DNA from: Osedax fenrisi
Taxonomy: Eukaryota > Annelida > Polychaeta > Sabellida > Siboglinidae
Assembly (NCBI GenBank): GCA_964019155.1
Contig: OZ025242.1
Coordinates: forward strand, 67,830,540-67,894,539
Direction: 5' to 3'
Length of the DNA: 64,000 nt
In this document: piece after piece, positions 14,254 through 27,100 of the stretch
Layout: each line of letters starts with the position of its first letter
How positions within the stretch are numbered: position 1 is the first letter of the stretch
Made by a program: the position numbers and the translations under genes
The notes under the pieces: generated by a model
The model's input: the letters and a program-made list of their open reading frames with translations, nothing else
Database searches by the model: none
What the model was told of the DNA's origin: nothing

Positions 14254-14509
14254 ATTAGTACATATATTAAATATATGTCCTAAAAAATATTTTAAATATA
14301 ATATAATGTTTCATATAATATATAATATTATAAACACAATGCATTTTACACATAGAAACCCTAATATTTTTAAATATCAACACAAATTTAAATCTACCAT
14401 TTAAATCTAACGATTATAAATTATTATATAATATACTAGTCTCTTCTAATATAAAGTTGATAATATATTAGTATTTTCAAGCACAAATTTATATATAGTA
14501 ATATAAATT

Positions 14510-14567
<58 letters not shown>

Positions 14568-15565
14568 ACTATAACATACTAATATAATATATTTATTATT
14601 TAAATTATGTAAGTTTATATACACATTTTACTCATTTTATATATATACAATTTCAATCAGGCGTATTTATACAACCTACCTTGATTTAATTTGTATATTA
14701 TAATATAAAAACTGAAACCCCGTCATTATAAATGTAGGAAATATATTTATATTTATAACATTTCCAATTATTAACTTAAATAAATATTCTAGATAATATA
14801 TTAAAATTATAAATATGTACTATATATATATATAAATAAATAAATAAATAATGGAGAAGTTAATAAACAACTGTATTTGTTTTTTTTTTGCGAGAACTTC
14901 CCCAATCATCATATTCTAGATAAGTTAGATTCTCATGAGTAAAAAAATGTAAATATAAATAAATAAGATGTAAAGAATAAAAATATGTATCAATAAGTCA
15001 AGTGTAAAAATAAAAGATGTAAAGTTATATAAAAAAATCACAGAAACGAGTTGAATTCTGAATGCCGAACTATAAAAGGAATTGAAAAGGAATAGAATAG
15101 CTAAACAATACAAATGAAAAAAATAAAAACTAAAACAAGCAAGATAAAGGTTTAATAAATAATACCAGTAAACAAAAATAAAATTAGATAATCAATTGTT
15201 TAATTGATTTTCATATTTTGATAAAAGATGTTTTTTTAATATTTTTTTAAAGTTTTTTATATAAATTTATATATATATATATATGCATATGGGGTAGTCA
15301 GTATAACAGTTTGTGCACAATATTTACGAGTTTATAATATGAATGATATTTTATTGTTGACAAGTTCTCATTAACATTGTACATGTAACCTTTTTTGTTA
15401 ATTCTCCAAAAATAATTGCTCGATAATAAACATATCTCACAATTTAAATTAATATGTTGTCAATATGTATATGTATTATATTATATGTTAACGTTTAATA
15501 ATATTAATAATTCACTATTATTAAAATCGATATAACGAAATACCTATATATATAAATATATATTT
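13491..15565. other. AT-rich intergenic DNA, no gene seen
   Basis: The stretch contains (AT)n runs near 13491-13520, 14219-14250 and 14514-14563. A short palindrome (TACTGTATACAGTA) lies near 13900. No exon can be supported. Confidence 0.55.
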
Positions 15566-15800
15566 TTTTTATTTGGGTGGAGGTTCTCATCGAGGAACTT
15601 AGATGAAGTGTTCCCTTATAACCATATATTGCTCTGATATACCTTCGAAGCCTTCTCATGTTAAGGAATCCATGTTTTTAATGAGATCCAGTCATTTATG
15701 TATACACAATTATATAAGATCACTTCTAAATATTATTTGAAAACCTATTTTAATGTGCCAGACGAGGCTTGAACCCGGTGTCGTATGCGAGGATGGTCAC
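15566..15800 (-). mobile_element. SINE family 1, copy 2 (head damaged)
   Basis: The body matches the other copies (CTTAGATGAAG, CTTCGAAGCC and ATATAAGATCACTTCTAAAT on the plus strand). The B box survives on the minus strand as GGGTTCAAGCC. The A-box half of the head is replaced by unrelated sequence. Confidence 0.8.
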
Positions 15801-16600
15801 TCACGTGATTACTTCAAAGAAAGTTATAGAATTATTGTATATAATGTTTATAAAATTATAGAATAAAACATAAAATACTTATAATTAATTACTAATTGTG
15901 CATACACCATTTAATATTATTTATATCATTTATTAACTAATATTTGATATTATAAAATAAACATGGGCGTGTTTCTTTTGAAAAAGAGGCGTGGTTTTAA
16001 TCAAATAGAATTCAAATATAAATTCGGATTAAAATATTATATTTATTATATAAATACCAGGATTAAATACAATATCTGACTAAATTTGTTAATGGTATCT
16101 ATTAACTAAGATATTTGTAATCAACTAAAAGTATATTACTTATATACTATAAAAAAAACGTTAAAAAGTAAATGTATACATGAATAAGATAATTATTAAG
16201 CTAATAATTAAACCTATTTAAATTCAAGTTATTAAACTATTATAAAGTTGTAATAATTAAGTGTATATAAAATAAATTAAGTGCATATAAATATAATATA
16301 ATCTATAATAGTTAGATATAGAGAAACTACACACTTTTGGTTACGCAATATGATGTTGAATATCATATATCCTATTGAATATGACCATAACTTATGGCAA
16401 TACTCGATATAGGACCTACATTTATTATTATAGTATTATATAATTATTATAATAATATATTATTAAAATTATAATATTTACGTGGTTATATTTTTTGTAG
16501 TTGTGTTTTAATAAATTACGCTACAATTACGATTACTATATAGGATATAAATAAATAACGTAATATTAATCATAATTCGATGAATGGCGAAATGCAGCTC
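15801..16600. other. AT-rich spacer, no gene seen
   Basis: A short GC-box-like pair (GGGCGTGTTTC, GGCGTGGTTTT) lies near 15964-15995. Nothing else is recognised. Confidence 0.5.
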
Positions 16601-16617
16601 GGCCCAAAATCCTTTAA

Positions 16618-16652
16618 GGGCGGGTGGGTGTGGGGGTGGGCGGGCGGGCGGG
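16618..16652 (+). repeat. G-tract block, potential G-quadruplex
   Basis: At least seven runs of three or more G occur within 35 bases (GGGCGGGTGGGTGTGGGGG and onward). It lies 170 bp upstream of the TTTGGG-like array. Confidence 0.75.
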
Positions 16653-16821
16653 TTAGTCGTGTTTTTACTATTTTTACCATTTATTCTTCGTATTAATTAT
16701 ATCTATATATAGGTCAGCTCTCGTGTCCTCGATGCACACACACGACCTGCCTATTGTTAGCAACACCACATTGACAAGTCACATTCGCTGTATTCCGTTA
16801 CCTAATTCATATAGATATTGG

Positions 16822-17088
16822 TTGGGTTTGGGTTTGGGTTTGGGTTTATGTTTGAGTTTGGGTTTGGGTTTGGGTTTATGTTTGAGTTTATATTTGGGTT
16901 TATGTTTGAGTTTGGGTTTGGGTTTGGGTTTATGTTTGAGTTTGTATTTGGGTTTATGTTTGAGTTTATATTTGGGTTTATGTTTGAGTTTGGGTTTGGG
17001 TTTGGGTTTATGTTTGAGTTTGTATTTGGGTTTATGTTTGAGTTTGGGTTTGGGTTTGGGTTTATGTTTTAGTTTGGGTTTGTGTTTA
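16822..17088 (+). repeat. Hexamer array of NNNTTT units (GGGTTT, ATGTTT, GAGTTT, RTATTT)
   Basis: About 44 hexamers run in register. GGGTTT is the commonest, interspersed in a higher-order pattern with ATGTTT, GAGTTT and ATATTT/GTATTT. The first four GGGTTT units alone could form a G-quadruplex. It looks like a telomere-like variant array in an interstitial position. The LGLGL and FGFGF reading frames over it are its translation, not a gene. Confidence 0.92.
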
Positions 17089-17622
17089 TCTTATAACGAT
17101 AGCATGGTGTATTGATCACCATCGCTATATAACTCTAACTTTAGTGTGTATGTAAACTCATTAATTATACATTATAAACACTTTTAAAAACAGACAAGTT
17201 GTATACACCATGCAAAATGAATACTACTATTATAGTAACTATATTTGCCTATAGGCAGAGTATACTCTATTAATAATAGAGTATATATTAAATTATAATC
17301 ATTTACTTTATTAGTTAGTACTTTCCGATATATTTCGATATATGTAGTCCCTTCGTTTAGTGAATTATGAATAGTATTATCAAAACCCTTTGGTATTAGC
17401 AATACCTCCTATATATAGGTTATAGGAGGTATTGGTATTATATACAAATGTTAACCTTTAAAATATCAATTGGTATATAATATAAATATTTGGATATTAC
17501 TGATATTATTGAATTTACATATATGTATTATTTATAACTAAGTATACCTATATACTGTAGTAGTCATGGCTATGAAGATATTGAAAACTATATAAAATGC
17601 CATTTATATTAATATATGTATT

Positions 17623-17632
<10 letters not shown>

Positions 17633-17704
<72 letters not shown>
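17633..17704. repeat. (AT)n microsatellite
   Basis: An uninterrupted AT dinucleotide run lies directly upstream of a SINE head. Confidence 0.95.
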
Positions 17705-17705
<1 letters not shown>

Positions 17706-17708
17706 CTC

Positions 17709-17976
17709 AGTCTGGGGTCGATGGCTCAGTGGGACAACCAAAAGCTAGTAAGCCAGAGGTCCCCTGTTCGACTCCAGATATTTCTTGTTTTTCTCTTGTG
17801 TTTATCAAGAATTTAATAAACGATAAATCAAAACACAAGAAAAAAAAATGTTACTATTTGTTTTGTATTGTCCGGGGCTCCTCTCAGTTATTTATAACAT
17901 GTACAAGTCTATGACTTCTTGAGGGGTCCATTTGTATCCGATATTATTATATGTGTGATTCAATAAATAAATATTA
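17709..17976 (+). mobile_element. SINE family 2 (tRNA-derived)
   Basis: The tRNA-like head has the A box TGGCTCAGTGGGAC and the B box TGTTCGACTCC at normal spacing. A body (GGGGCTCCTCTCAG, CTTCTTGAGGGGTCC) and a tail of TCAATAAATAAATATTATT follow. The sequence differs from family 1 throughout, so it is a separate SINE lineage. This is the only copy seen here. Confidence 0.78.
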
Positions 17977-18949
17977 TTATTATATATATGATAGGTTGAC
18001 TATGAACACATTATGTACTAAAATTATAAATGTATGTTTATAATCTAGTTAAATATGTAATATTCTTTCTAAAAGTATTCCTAATATTAATAAGAATATT
18101 CTAAAAATATAAATTTACTTAATAATGTTTTATTGAAAAATTCTCAATGTAACATGTCATTATATAATTGTAAGATAAATATTTATATAGTTAAACTTAT
18201 ATTAAATTAGACATAATATAATATTCGTACTAGATAGTAATCGTACCAATATAATAAATTGTAAATTTACAAAAAAAGTAACCGTATAGGTATAATTCAC
18301 TTTAAAGATAGTAAACGTATTAATATAATAAAGTGTAGTTAACAAAAAATACCCGTAAATGTATAATTAAGTTGAAATATAAAAATCATATATACAATAA
18401 TATAATAGCTCAATATATTACATACCAAATGTAAGTTATGCACCGAATATATTGTTGGTATGAGTAGGTATCAGTAATATAGGTATACAATGACTATACC
18501 TATGATATGAGTATGTATCAGTGATATATATATATGTTTTGAAAAGTTTTAAAAATAATAAGTATGTATGTATTTTATAATTGATTATGAATGTATTATA
18601 TTGTGGATAATATAACAATAATTTCTTAATATTGATTATTCAAATTAATCATATTAATTCATATATTAATGCACATATAAAATGATATATATATGTTAGT
18701 GATATAAATGATGTTCATTCATTATATTAGGAATATATAGAATATATATATTAGAATATATAGAATATATATATTAGAATATATAGAATATATATATTAT
18801 ATATAGAATTGTATAATATAAATTCAATCAATTCGATATAATTGAAATATATATTATATACTGTGTATGTATATTTATACTTATATTCGTTATATATTGC
18901 TTATAAAATTGATAAATTATTAGTTTATTATAATATCTATAACTGGTAT
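17977..18949. other. AT-rich spacer with small tandem repeats
   Basis: A unit of about 22 bp (GAATATATAGAATATATATA) is repeated three times at 18731-18800. No gene seen. Confidence 0.6.
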
Positions 18950-21900
18950 TCTTCCGTGGATCTCCCTTGAGAATTTTCCTTTGGTAGTCTGATCAACCAA
19001 CCTTCATTTGAGGTTAGCTACCAAATTAAATTTAGATAGTTTGCTTCTGTGTTTACATGCATACAGATCAGAAAAGCAAACTACAGATCCATCAATTCTA
19101 TATCGGACGTTACACTGCCTTCAATCTCTAACTATTTGACCATATTTCCCGGCTACGAGTATAACAGGTGAATGTTAAAGTTAACCGGTGTTCCTGAGTC
19201 ATCTCGCCGTTATAGCACAGCGGACTAAATACACTACATCTGCCGAAACTTCCAACTAACGACCAGTATTTACGGTCATGTATTGGACAATATCTATCGT
19301 GTACCTCGTGAAACTCATTATACCACCATGTATGCCATTTCCCAGCATCAATTATATACAAGTCATTGACACGTATCAATGGTCATCCTCCATCATAGGG
19401 CCTTGACATTTTGTCACCCAATTTCATATTTACATGTCTTTCTTTCCTCCTAAAAATATCATCAAATATATCCACTACAGCCTTCTCTCATCCAGTTATC
19501 CCTAATCCTATACTTCTCACTAAACCCCACATCCGACCTGACGAATTGCTTATATTAAACTTATGGAGATTAAGACTTCCCCCGTCCTTTATAAATGATA
19601 ATCTACCATCATCATAACTCTTACACATCTGATGTTATTTCCTCCTTTTCTCCTACCACTATTCAATCTAATCTAGTCCCCCATATACCTCATACTTCTA
19701 CCACACCTTATATTCCTCCCATACCTCATAAACTTCAACTTAATAATATTATTTGTAACTTTTCACTTGTTATTGAACACTTTAAGCCCTCTGATATGAA
19801 TAATTATTTCATGTCATATATTCTTACTCATATGTTACTGCCTAAAATTTATATTTCTATAGTCTCATTTAAAAACTACATTGAAATTATCCAGTTTTCT
19901 AAGAAATCATTCCATAACATATTTTTCAGCAGATTTAGTTTCATTAAATAAAATCCCCGATTCCACCTATATGTACTAAACTCCTTAAATTAAAACCCGT
20001 TTTTTAGGTCAAATCATTTATCATGCATATAATTTAAACTGACACATATAAATAATAAACCTATATTTAACACACATACTAATTCATTTGAATTAAGACT
20101 TATATATAATTATATTTAATGGTTTCTTCCCACTATTACCATACTTTCAACCCTCCTTATTGACTAAAATCTTCCTACCTTAAATGTATATATTCCTTTC
20201 CCTCATCTAGTAATCTTTCCCTTAATACTATGTCTGGCCACCCACCAAATGGTCCTTCTGAAAATGCCAACCCCCTTAATTTCCTGTAAACTCCATATTT
20301 GTATTTCAATACTTCCACCTCCACAAGTTTCCCAGTTGTTCACTCACTAAAGTCTACTCATAAATCTATACCTTCTTCTCATAACTCACCTTCACTAACT
20401 CAATCTGAATAACTATCTGAACACATTTCCCTAATCAAAATTTGTCCTCTTCGTTCCTATGCCTCCCTCATATTACAATTCCTTAAAAAGTCCGATTTTA
20501 ATATTATTGCTTTAACGGAAACATGGATCTCTCAAGATGATTCCGACATATTTGCCCTATTTCATGATTTTGGTTATACCTTACTCTTATCTCCAAAATT
20601 ATCAAGTTGTGGCGGTGGTGTTGGCTTCCTCGTAAAAACTTCTCTACCTTTACCATGTATATCTATATCCCATAACTTCCCTTACTCTGAATACCTACCA
20701 ATATGCACACAACTACACAAATATATATCCATCACATTCATTTATAGACCGCAAAACCATAATTCACTTCCTTTCTAAGTGAGTTTAATGATCTTACTAC
20801 TATTATGTTCACTAACTTAACAAATTCACTATGCCTATCACAACATGTAAATTATCCAACTCATTTAATGGTACAATTATTGATCTTGTATTCTCCAGTT
20901 CTCTCCATAATATTTCTAGACTTTATATACTAATCTCCTATTTAACCACCAATAATCTCCATCTTCCTTAGCAACGTGCTTTTCGCCGAGGACACTCCAC
21001 AGAAACAGCACTATTAAACGTAATTTATGTCATCACTTCTACTCTTAATATTAATAATTGTTGTCAACTAGTCATGTTAGATATATCCAGTGCTTTCGAT
21101 ATGATTGACCACCACATTCTACTATCCCATCTATACCTGATTGGAGTTAGAGACTCTCTCATGGTTTACTATATGTCTATCTGACCGTAGCAGAAGTGTA
21201 CAAATATGTAATTCTTTCTTATCCTATGAAATATGGTGTTATCCAGGGATCAGTACTCGGTCCTTCACTTTAATTGATTTATATCCATTACCATATATAA
21301 TATCTAACTATCCAAATATATAACACCATCTATATGTAGATAACATACAACTATATATGTTTCTTCCCACTAATTCATCACCAGGTCTCAATAATCAACT
21401 CTCCAATTGTGATAATGAAATTCTAGAATGTTATATTTCTAATAATCTTCTCCTTAACCCATCCAAAATTACATTGTTGAATCTTTCTTCATCTCCTACT
21501 TAATTCCCATTTTGTTATTGATAACTTTGCAATCTCTCCTTCTACTACTGCATACTACTTAGGTATATTTTTTGATTATACTATTTTCTTAAAGGAATTA
21601 ATTCATTCCTCATATTACTGCCATCATTACATCTGCAAATAATCATCTTTTTAGAATTAGAAAAATACGAAAATCAATTACTTTATCTCTTACTTTAGTA
21701 AAACTCTAGTTAATTACCTTGTCCTCTCACGTATATATTACTATTCCTGACTCCTCGTCAATCTTCCATTATCCCCTAAATCGAGTTATTTATTCATCAA
21801 TCCGTACAACATATAACCTACGTATTCGAGATCATTCCTCTACTTCCTCATACCAACACTTATCTCCCAAGTTCCCATTTAATAAACGCTCTGCTTATCG

Positions 21901-22412
21901 TATACTATCTATTGTTCATTACTCAATATACTCTTCAAATTATTCCTCCTATATTTCTACTTCTCTAGTACAAAGATCTTCCCTTCCATCTCTTAGAAAC
22001 CATGAATCTCATTTACTTCAACACCTATTCTCCGCCCCTGAAAAATGAACACTCGGGCCCTGAGTTATATTGGTCCTAAGCTATGGAATTCAATCCCACC
22101 CTATATTAGATCTAAAAAATTGCATAAAACATTTAAGAAATATATAAAATAATTGTTCTCAGGTGGCAACCTGTAATACTAATATTGTTTGATATTATTA
22201 TTTATTTATTAATTTCCTTACTGTTTATTCTATTTCATTTTATTATTATTATGTAATGGTATTATTAAGTAATGGTATTATTAAGTAAATTACCTAATGG
22301 TATTTATTGTTTAACCTAGCTTTATTATTTTTATTTTATATATATACACTTTTGAATAATCATTTATGATTTATTTAAGTGTTTAAATAAACTTTCAATT
22401 CAATTCAAAAAT
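18950..22412 (+). mobile_element. LINE copy 2 (CR1/L2-like), degenerate
   Basis: The GC-richer leader (18950-19400) is probably the 5' region. ORF1-like frames at 19411-19951 have no recognisable domain. The endonuclease-RT pseudogene follows (20440-22150). The 3' end is at CTTTCAATTCAATTC (about 22394-22408), a typical LINE tail repeat. Many stops and frameshifts show that it is dead. Confidence 0.85.
20440..22150 (+). pseudogene. Endonuclease-reverse transcriptase pseudogene of LINE copy 2
   Basis: Endonuclease pieces IIALTETWISQDD, CGGGVGFLVKT and ITFIYRPQ are readable at 20500-20760. RT pieces QRAFRRGHSTETALL, LVMLDISSAFDMIDHHIL and the active-site region HLYVDNIQLY follow. The canonical YADD has become YVDN, losing one catalytic aspartate. 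NTRALSYIGPKLWNSIPPYI and a lysine-rich end at about 22150 mark the C-terminus. Stops interrupt the frame repeatedly after 21180, and segments change frame. Confidence 0.88.
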
Positions 22413-22528
22413 ATATATAGGTTATATATAATATCTATAATGTTATTCTTATTATTAATTATGCTAATCTATAAATGTAAGAACAAACTAACACGATTCT
22501 ATCTTATATTTCTTTATATATTCTTATA

Positions 22529-22664
<136 letters not shown>

Positions 22665-23081
22665 TGATATATAAGTATAGAGAGATGGCAAGTGACATAG
22701 TACTATACATAAGGTACATAATAAAGATATACGATTTCCTCATATATAAACGTACACTGTACGACGTACGTCGTAGGTATATATATATGTTACACCATAA
22801 TCAAATTATAGGACACATATGAATTATATCTATCATGATAGAATACTATTATACATTTGAATTATATTATATGATTATATGTACATATTTATTAAATTAA
22901 AATACAATAAAATAGTAGTATAATTTACTAATTAATAAAAATAACTATTTATATAATTCATATGTAGTTGAATTATTTATTTCAAATAATCTCGAATAAT
23001 ATTTATTTATCTAACAAATTTGTAACAACAAATATATATATATAAACTTTAACCTTTAACCCTACGGAGTCAATAAATTTC

Positions 23082-23090
23082 TATATAAGG
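23082..23090 (+). promoter_or_regulatory. TATA box of the ependymin-like gene
   Basis: TATATAAGG lies 31 bases before the ATG at 23121. That spacing places transcription start a few bases upstream of the ATG, a very short 5' UTR. Confidence 0.6.
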
Positions 23091-23120
23091 CAACGGATCA
23101 CATAGAATAACATTAATACA

Positions 23121-23238
23121 ATGTCATCCCTTACTATTGTGTTAATATCGATTGCTTGCGTTAGCACTTTTAAGTTAACTAGGCCTTGTTGTTATTCTAT
23201 GAAATATGAGGCGGAAGTGCGTACTATTATATCAAATG
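23121..23238 (+). CDS. Exon 1 of an ependymin-like secreted protein (signal peptide and Cys pair)
   Basis: The ATG opens MSSLTIVLISIACVSTFKL, a normal signal peptide. RPCCYSMKYEAEV follows, resembling the Cys-Cys plus WEG/WEA-like start of mature ependymin-related proteins. The exon is 118 nt and ends AAT G with the strong donor GTAAGA, leaving phase 1. A TATA box lies 31 bases upstream. The next compatible exon is at 23837 after a 598-bp intron that contains a SINE. Ependymin-related proteins are secreted, ligand-binding extracellular proteins; the family call rests on the combined three-exon protein and needs a profile search. Confidence 0.62.
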
Positions 23239-23366
23239 GTAAGAATACTTTATATACTATAGTATTTATATACTATAGTTTATTATGTATATTTATATTA
23301 AATATATTAATATATTAATAATATATTAATTTTTAATAGTTAAAATAATATTTATATATATACCTA

Positions 23367-23660
23367 TTGCCTACTGCTTCAGTTGGCTAAGGCGTCATAC
23401 ACACAAACAGTAGGACCCGAGTTAAAGCCTCGTCCGGACCATTACAATAGGTGTTAACGTTAGTATTTAAAAGTGATCTTATATAATTGTGTATGAATAA
23501 ATGATCGGCTCTCGTTAAAACCACGGATGCATTAACACGAGAGCGGCTTCGAAGTGGAATTAGAGTCATGTGGTTATAAATGAAAACTTCATCTTGGTAA
23601 AACTTCTTCCTAATTCCTGGATGGGATAAAAGGACCCTACAAAATTACAATAACAATAAC
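23367..23660 (+). mobile_element. SINE family 1, copy 3 (in intron 1)
   Basis: The head reads TTCAGTTGGCTAAGGCGTC, with a decayed B box (GAGTTAAAGCC). The body contains GAGAGCGGCTTCGAAG. The tail AATAACAATAACAA ends near 23660. It lies wholly within intron 1 of the ependymin-like gene, in the same orientation. Confidence 0.88.
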
Positions 23661-23836
23661 AATATTACAGTAATCATAATTATTTACTACATTGATCTGT
23701 TTATAAAAAGGATAATATAATTTAAATATTATTTTAATTATTAATAATAATTATATTCATATTTAATATAAATATACATAATAAACTTATATTTAAAATA
23801 TCAAAAGCTAAACCTAATGATATGTTTGATACGCAG

Positions 23837-23935
23837 ATGATACAGTAGTGTCATGTGGTAACATGAGCATCGCCTGGGACTACGACAGACAGTTGTTTAT
23901 GACAAAGATGTCTACCTCAGCGGGAGAACTCCACG
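23837..23935 (+). CDS. Exon 2 of the ependymin-like protein
   Basis: The acceptor TTGATACGCAG is preceded by a CTAAT branch-like site. The two leading bases AT complete the codon started by exon 1. The frame reads DTVVSCGNMSIAWDYDRQLF and continues MTKMSTSAGELH. The WDYDRQ segment fits the YD...R strand seen in ependymin-related proteins. The exon is strikingly GC-richer than its flanks. The donor is uncertain: CAC G|GTTTAT at 23936 is weak, and CCAT|GTGTGT at 23960 has the same phase. Both join in frame to the exon at 36703. Unspliced, the frame would stop at a TAA near 24003. Confidence 0.6.
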
Positions 23936-24092
23936 GTTTATATAATCATTATAATCCATGTGTGTGTCTGAAATATGTGCACATTAATTTCTTTCATGCA
24001 TAATCTATTACGTTCTAATATACGATAATTCTATAGAAGCATATTATCAGTTATAATTTTTTAAATCTATAGTTTACTTTATATATATATAT

Positions 24093-24169
24093 ATATATAC
24101 ACTTATATATTATAAACATGTGTGATAATCTTTATTATTATTATAAATACATTATACTTCATGACACTA
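24093..24169 (+). repeat. 77-bp direct repeat, left copy (flank of composite array)
   Basis: Identical over 77 bases to 28747-28823. It runs from ATATATACACTTATATATTA through AACATGTGTGATAATC to CTTCATGACACTA. The two copies bracket the composite array exactly. Confidence 0.93.
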
Positions 24170-27100
24170 CTAGCCGTACCCGACCCGGCGTTGCTCGGTA
24201 TTTGATTATTGTCCTATTATCTATTATTTATTAATTATAGATATTCCTGATTCTGCATTACTATATATATATAATAAAATAAATGTTAGCTAAAATATCA
24301 ACAAAATATAGAAAAATATTTGTTTAATATCTAACAAATTAATGGAAATATATTAAAAAATGCAACAAATATTACAAATATTACAAAATATGTTTTAAAA
24401 AATGTCTAAAACCCAAACTTAAACCCAAACCGTACCCAAAGCGGCGTTGCTCGGATGTTGATTGTTTGCCTATCTATTATTTATTAATTATAGCTGTTCC
24501 TGATTCTGCATTGTTATATATACAATTAAATAAATGTTAGCTGAAATACAAACAAATGTAGAAAAATATTTTAATATTTAAAAAATTAGTAGAAAAATAT
24601 TTCAAATAATATATATAAAAAAATACAATAAATATTTTGAATATTACAAAATATGTTTTAAAAAGATGTCGAAAACCCAAACCTAAACCCAAACCGTACC
24701 CGACCTGGCGTTGCTATGTTTTTGATTGTTTGCCAATTATTATTTATTAATTATATCTATTACTAATTATGCATTGCTAAATATTTATATTTAATTTTTT
24801 CCTAACTATTATTTATATACAATAAAATAAATGTTAGATGGCATACAAACAAATGTAGAAAAATATTTTAATATTTAAAAAATTAGTGGAAAAATATATT
24901 AAAAAATATAACTAATATTTCAATTATTACAAAATATGTTTTAAAAAAATGTCTAAAACCAAAACCCAAACCGTCCGACACGGCGTTGCTAGGTTTTTGA
25001 TTGTTTTCCTATCTATTATTTATTAATTATAACTATATCTGATTTTAAATTGCTTGCCTTACCCAACCCGATGTTTCTCGGTTTTTAAGTATTTGCCTAT
25101 CAATTATTAATTATAGCTATTCCTAATTATGCATAGCTAATCTTTAATTTTTGTCTTCTAACTAATATTTAATAAATCAAACTGTATCCGATGTAGATCT
25201 AGCGTTTTTCCTTTTAAGATTTATTCGTAAAATATTTTGTAAAAATACAAAAATAATTTAAAATATTATAAAATATATTTTTAAAAAGTGTCTAAAAAAT
25301 ATTTTTTAAATATACAAAATATTTCAACATATTAGTAGCCATACCCTACCCGGCGTTGCTAGGTTTTTGATTGTTTGACTATTTTTATTAATTATAGCTA
25401 TTCCTGATTTTCTAAAATATATAATTGCTAAAAAATACAAAAAATATTTAAAATATTACAAAATATGTTTTAAAAAAATGTCGAAAACTCAAACCTAAAC
25501 CCAAATCCAAACAGTACCCGACTCGATATTTATCGGTTTTTGATTGTTTGCCTATTTATTATTTATTAATTAGAGCTATTCCTGATCCTACATTTCTAGT
25601 ATATACAATTAAATAAAGTTTATCTAAAATACAAACAAATGTGGAAACATATTTTTTTTAATATTTAAAAAATGAGTGAAAAAATATTTCAAAAAATACA
25701 ACAGATATTTCAAATTTTCCAAAATATGTTGAACACCTAAACCCAAACAGTTCAAATCGGCGTTGCTCGGTTTTTTATTATTTGCCTATCTATAATTTAA
25801 TAATTATAACTATTCCTGATTTGGAATTTCTTGCCGTACCCAACTTTGCTTTACTTGTTGTTTGATAGGTGCAAACACCTATCTATTATTTATTAATTAT
25901 GGCTATTCATGATTCTGCTTTTCATATACAATAACATAAATTGTTGCTAAAATTCAAACAAATTTATACAAATATTAATATCTCAAAAATTAGTGGAAAA
26001 ATATTTCACAAATATTTCACAAAATATTTTAAAAATACAACACATATTTCCAATATTACAAAATATTACTTAAAAAATGTCGAAAACTCAAACTGCACCC
26101 TGCGTTGCTCGATTTTTGATTTTTGATTGTTGTTGCCTATCTACTATTTAATAATTATAGCTATTTCTGATTCTGTATTTCTGTATTGCTACAAAATATA
26201 TTTTTTATAAATGTTCTACAAATATTTTATAAAGTATAATATCTATATCTTATAATATTTATATATTTATTATATAATTATAATATTTTAATTATATCTT
26301 AAAATAATAATATTTCAAAGATTATTTGAAAAATATAAAAAAATATTTCAAAAAAATGTTTTAAAATATTTCAAAAAAATGTTTAAAATATTTCAAAAAA
26401 TTTCAAAAATATTTCAAAATATTTTTAAAATTTCTAGCCGTACCCGACCCGGCGTTGCTCGGTTTTTGATTATTTTCCTATTATCTATTATTTATTAATT
26501 ATAGCTATTCCTGATTATACATTGCTATATATACAATAAAATAAATGTTGTTAAAATATCAATAAAACAATAGAAAAATATATAAATATTTATATATATA
26601 TATATCTATTATATAAAAGAAAGTATATTTAATTATATATATTATTACTATTATTTATTATTTATTAATTAGGGCAATTTCTGATTCTATATTTCTAGTA
26701 TATACAATTAAATAAAGTTTATTTAAAATACAAACAAATATAGAAAAATATTGTTTATAATATTTAAAAAATTAGTGAACAAATATTTCAAAAAATATTT
26801 TAAAAAATACAACAAATATTTCAAATATTACAAAATATGTTGAAAACCCAAACCCAAACCGTCCCAAAACGGCGTTGATCGGTTTTTAATTATATGCCTA
26901 TCTATACTTTATTAATTATAACTATTCCTGATTTAGAATTGTTTGCCGAACCCAACCCGACGTTGCTCGTTTTTTTATTATTTGCCTATCAATTATTAAT
27001 TATAGTTATTCCTAATTATGCATAGCTAATCTTTAATTGTTGTCTTCTAACTAATATTTAATAAATCTAACTGTATCCGATGTAGATCTAGCGTTGTTCT

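Noticed and set aside
16723..17115. LGLGL/FGFGF ORFs
   Set aside because: Translations of the NNNTTT hexamer array. The short unique lead-in (MSSMHTHDLPIV) has no convincing splice or domain support.
17709..17775. tRNA gene
   Set aside because: tRNA-like boxes are continuous with a SINE-like body and A/T tail; no clean cloverleaf acceptor stem was found.
19128..19379. 83-residue minus-strand ORF
   Set aside because: Lies antisense in the GC-richer leader of LINE copy 2 and has no domain or splice support.
23387..23569. 60-residue minus-strand ORF
   Set aside because: Lies inside SINE copy 3; the similar ORF at 41950-42147 lies inside copy 5.
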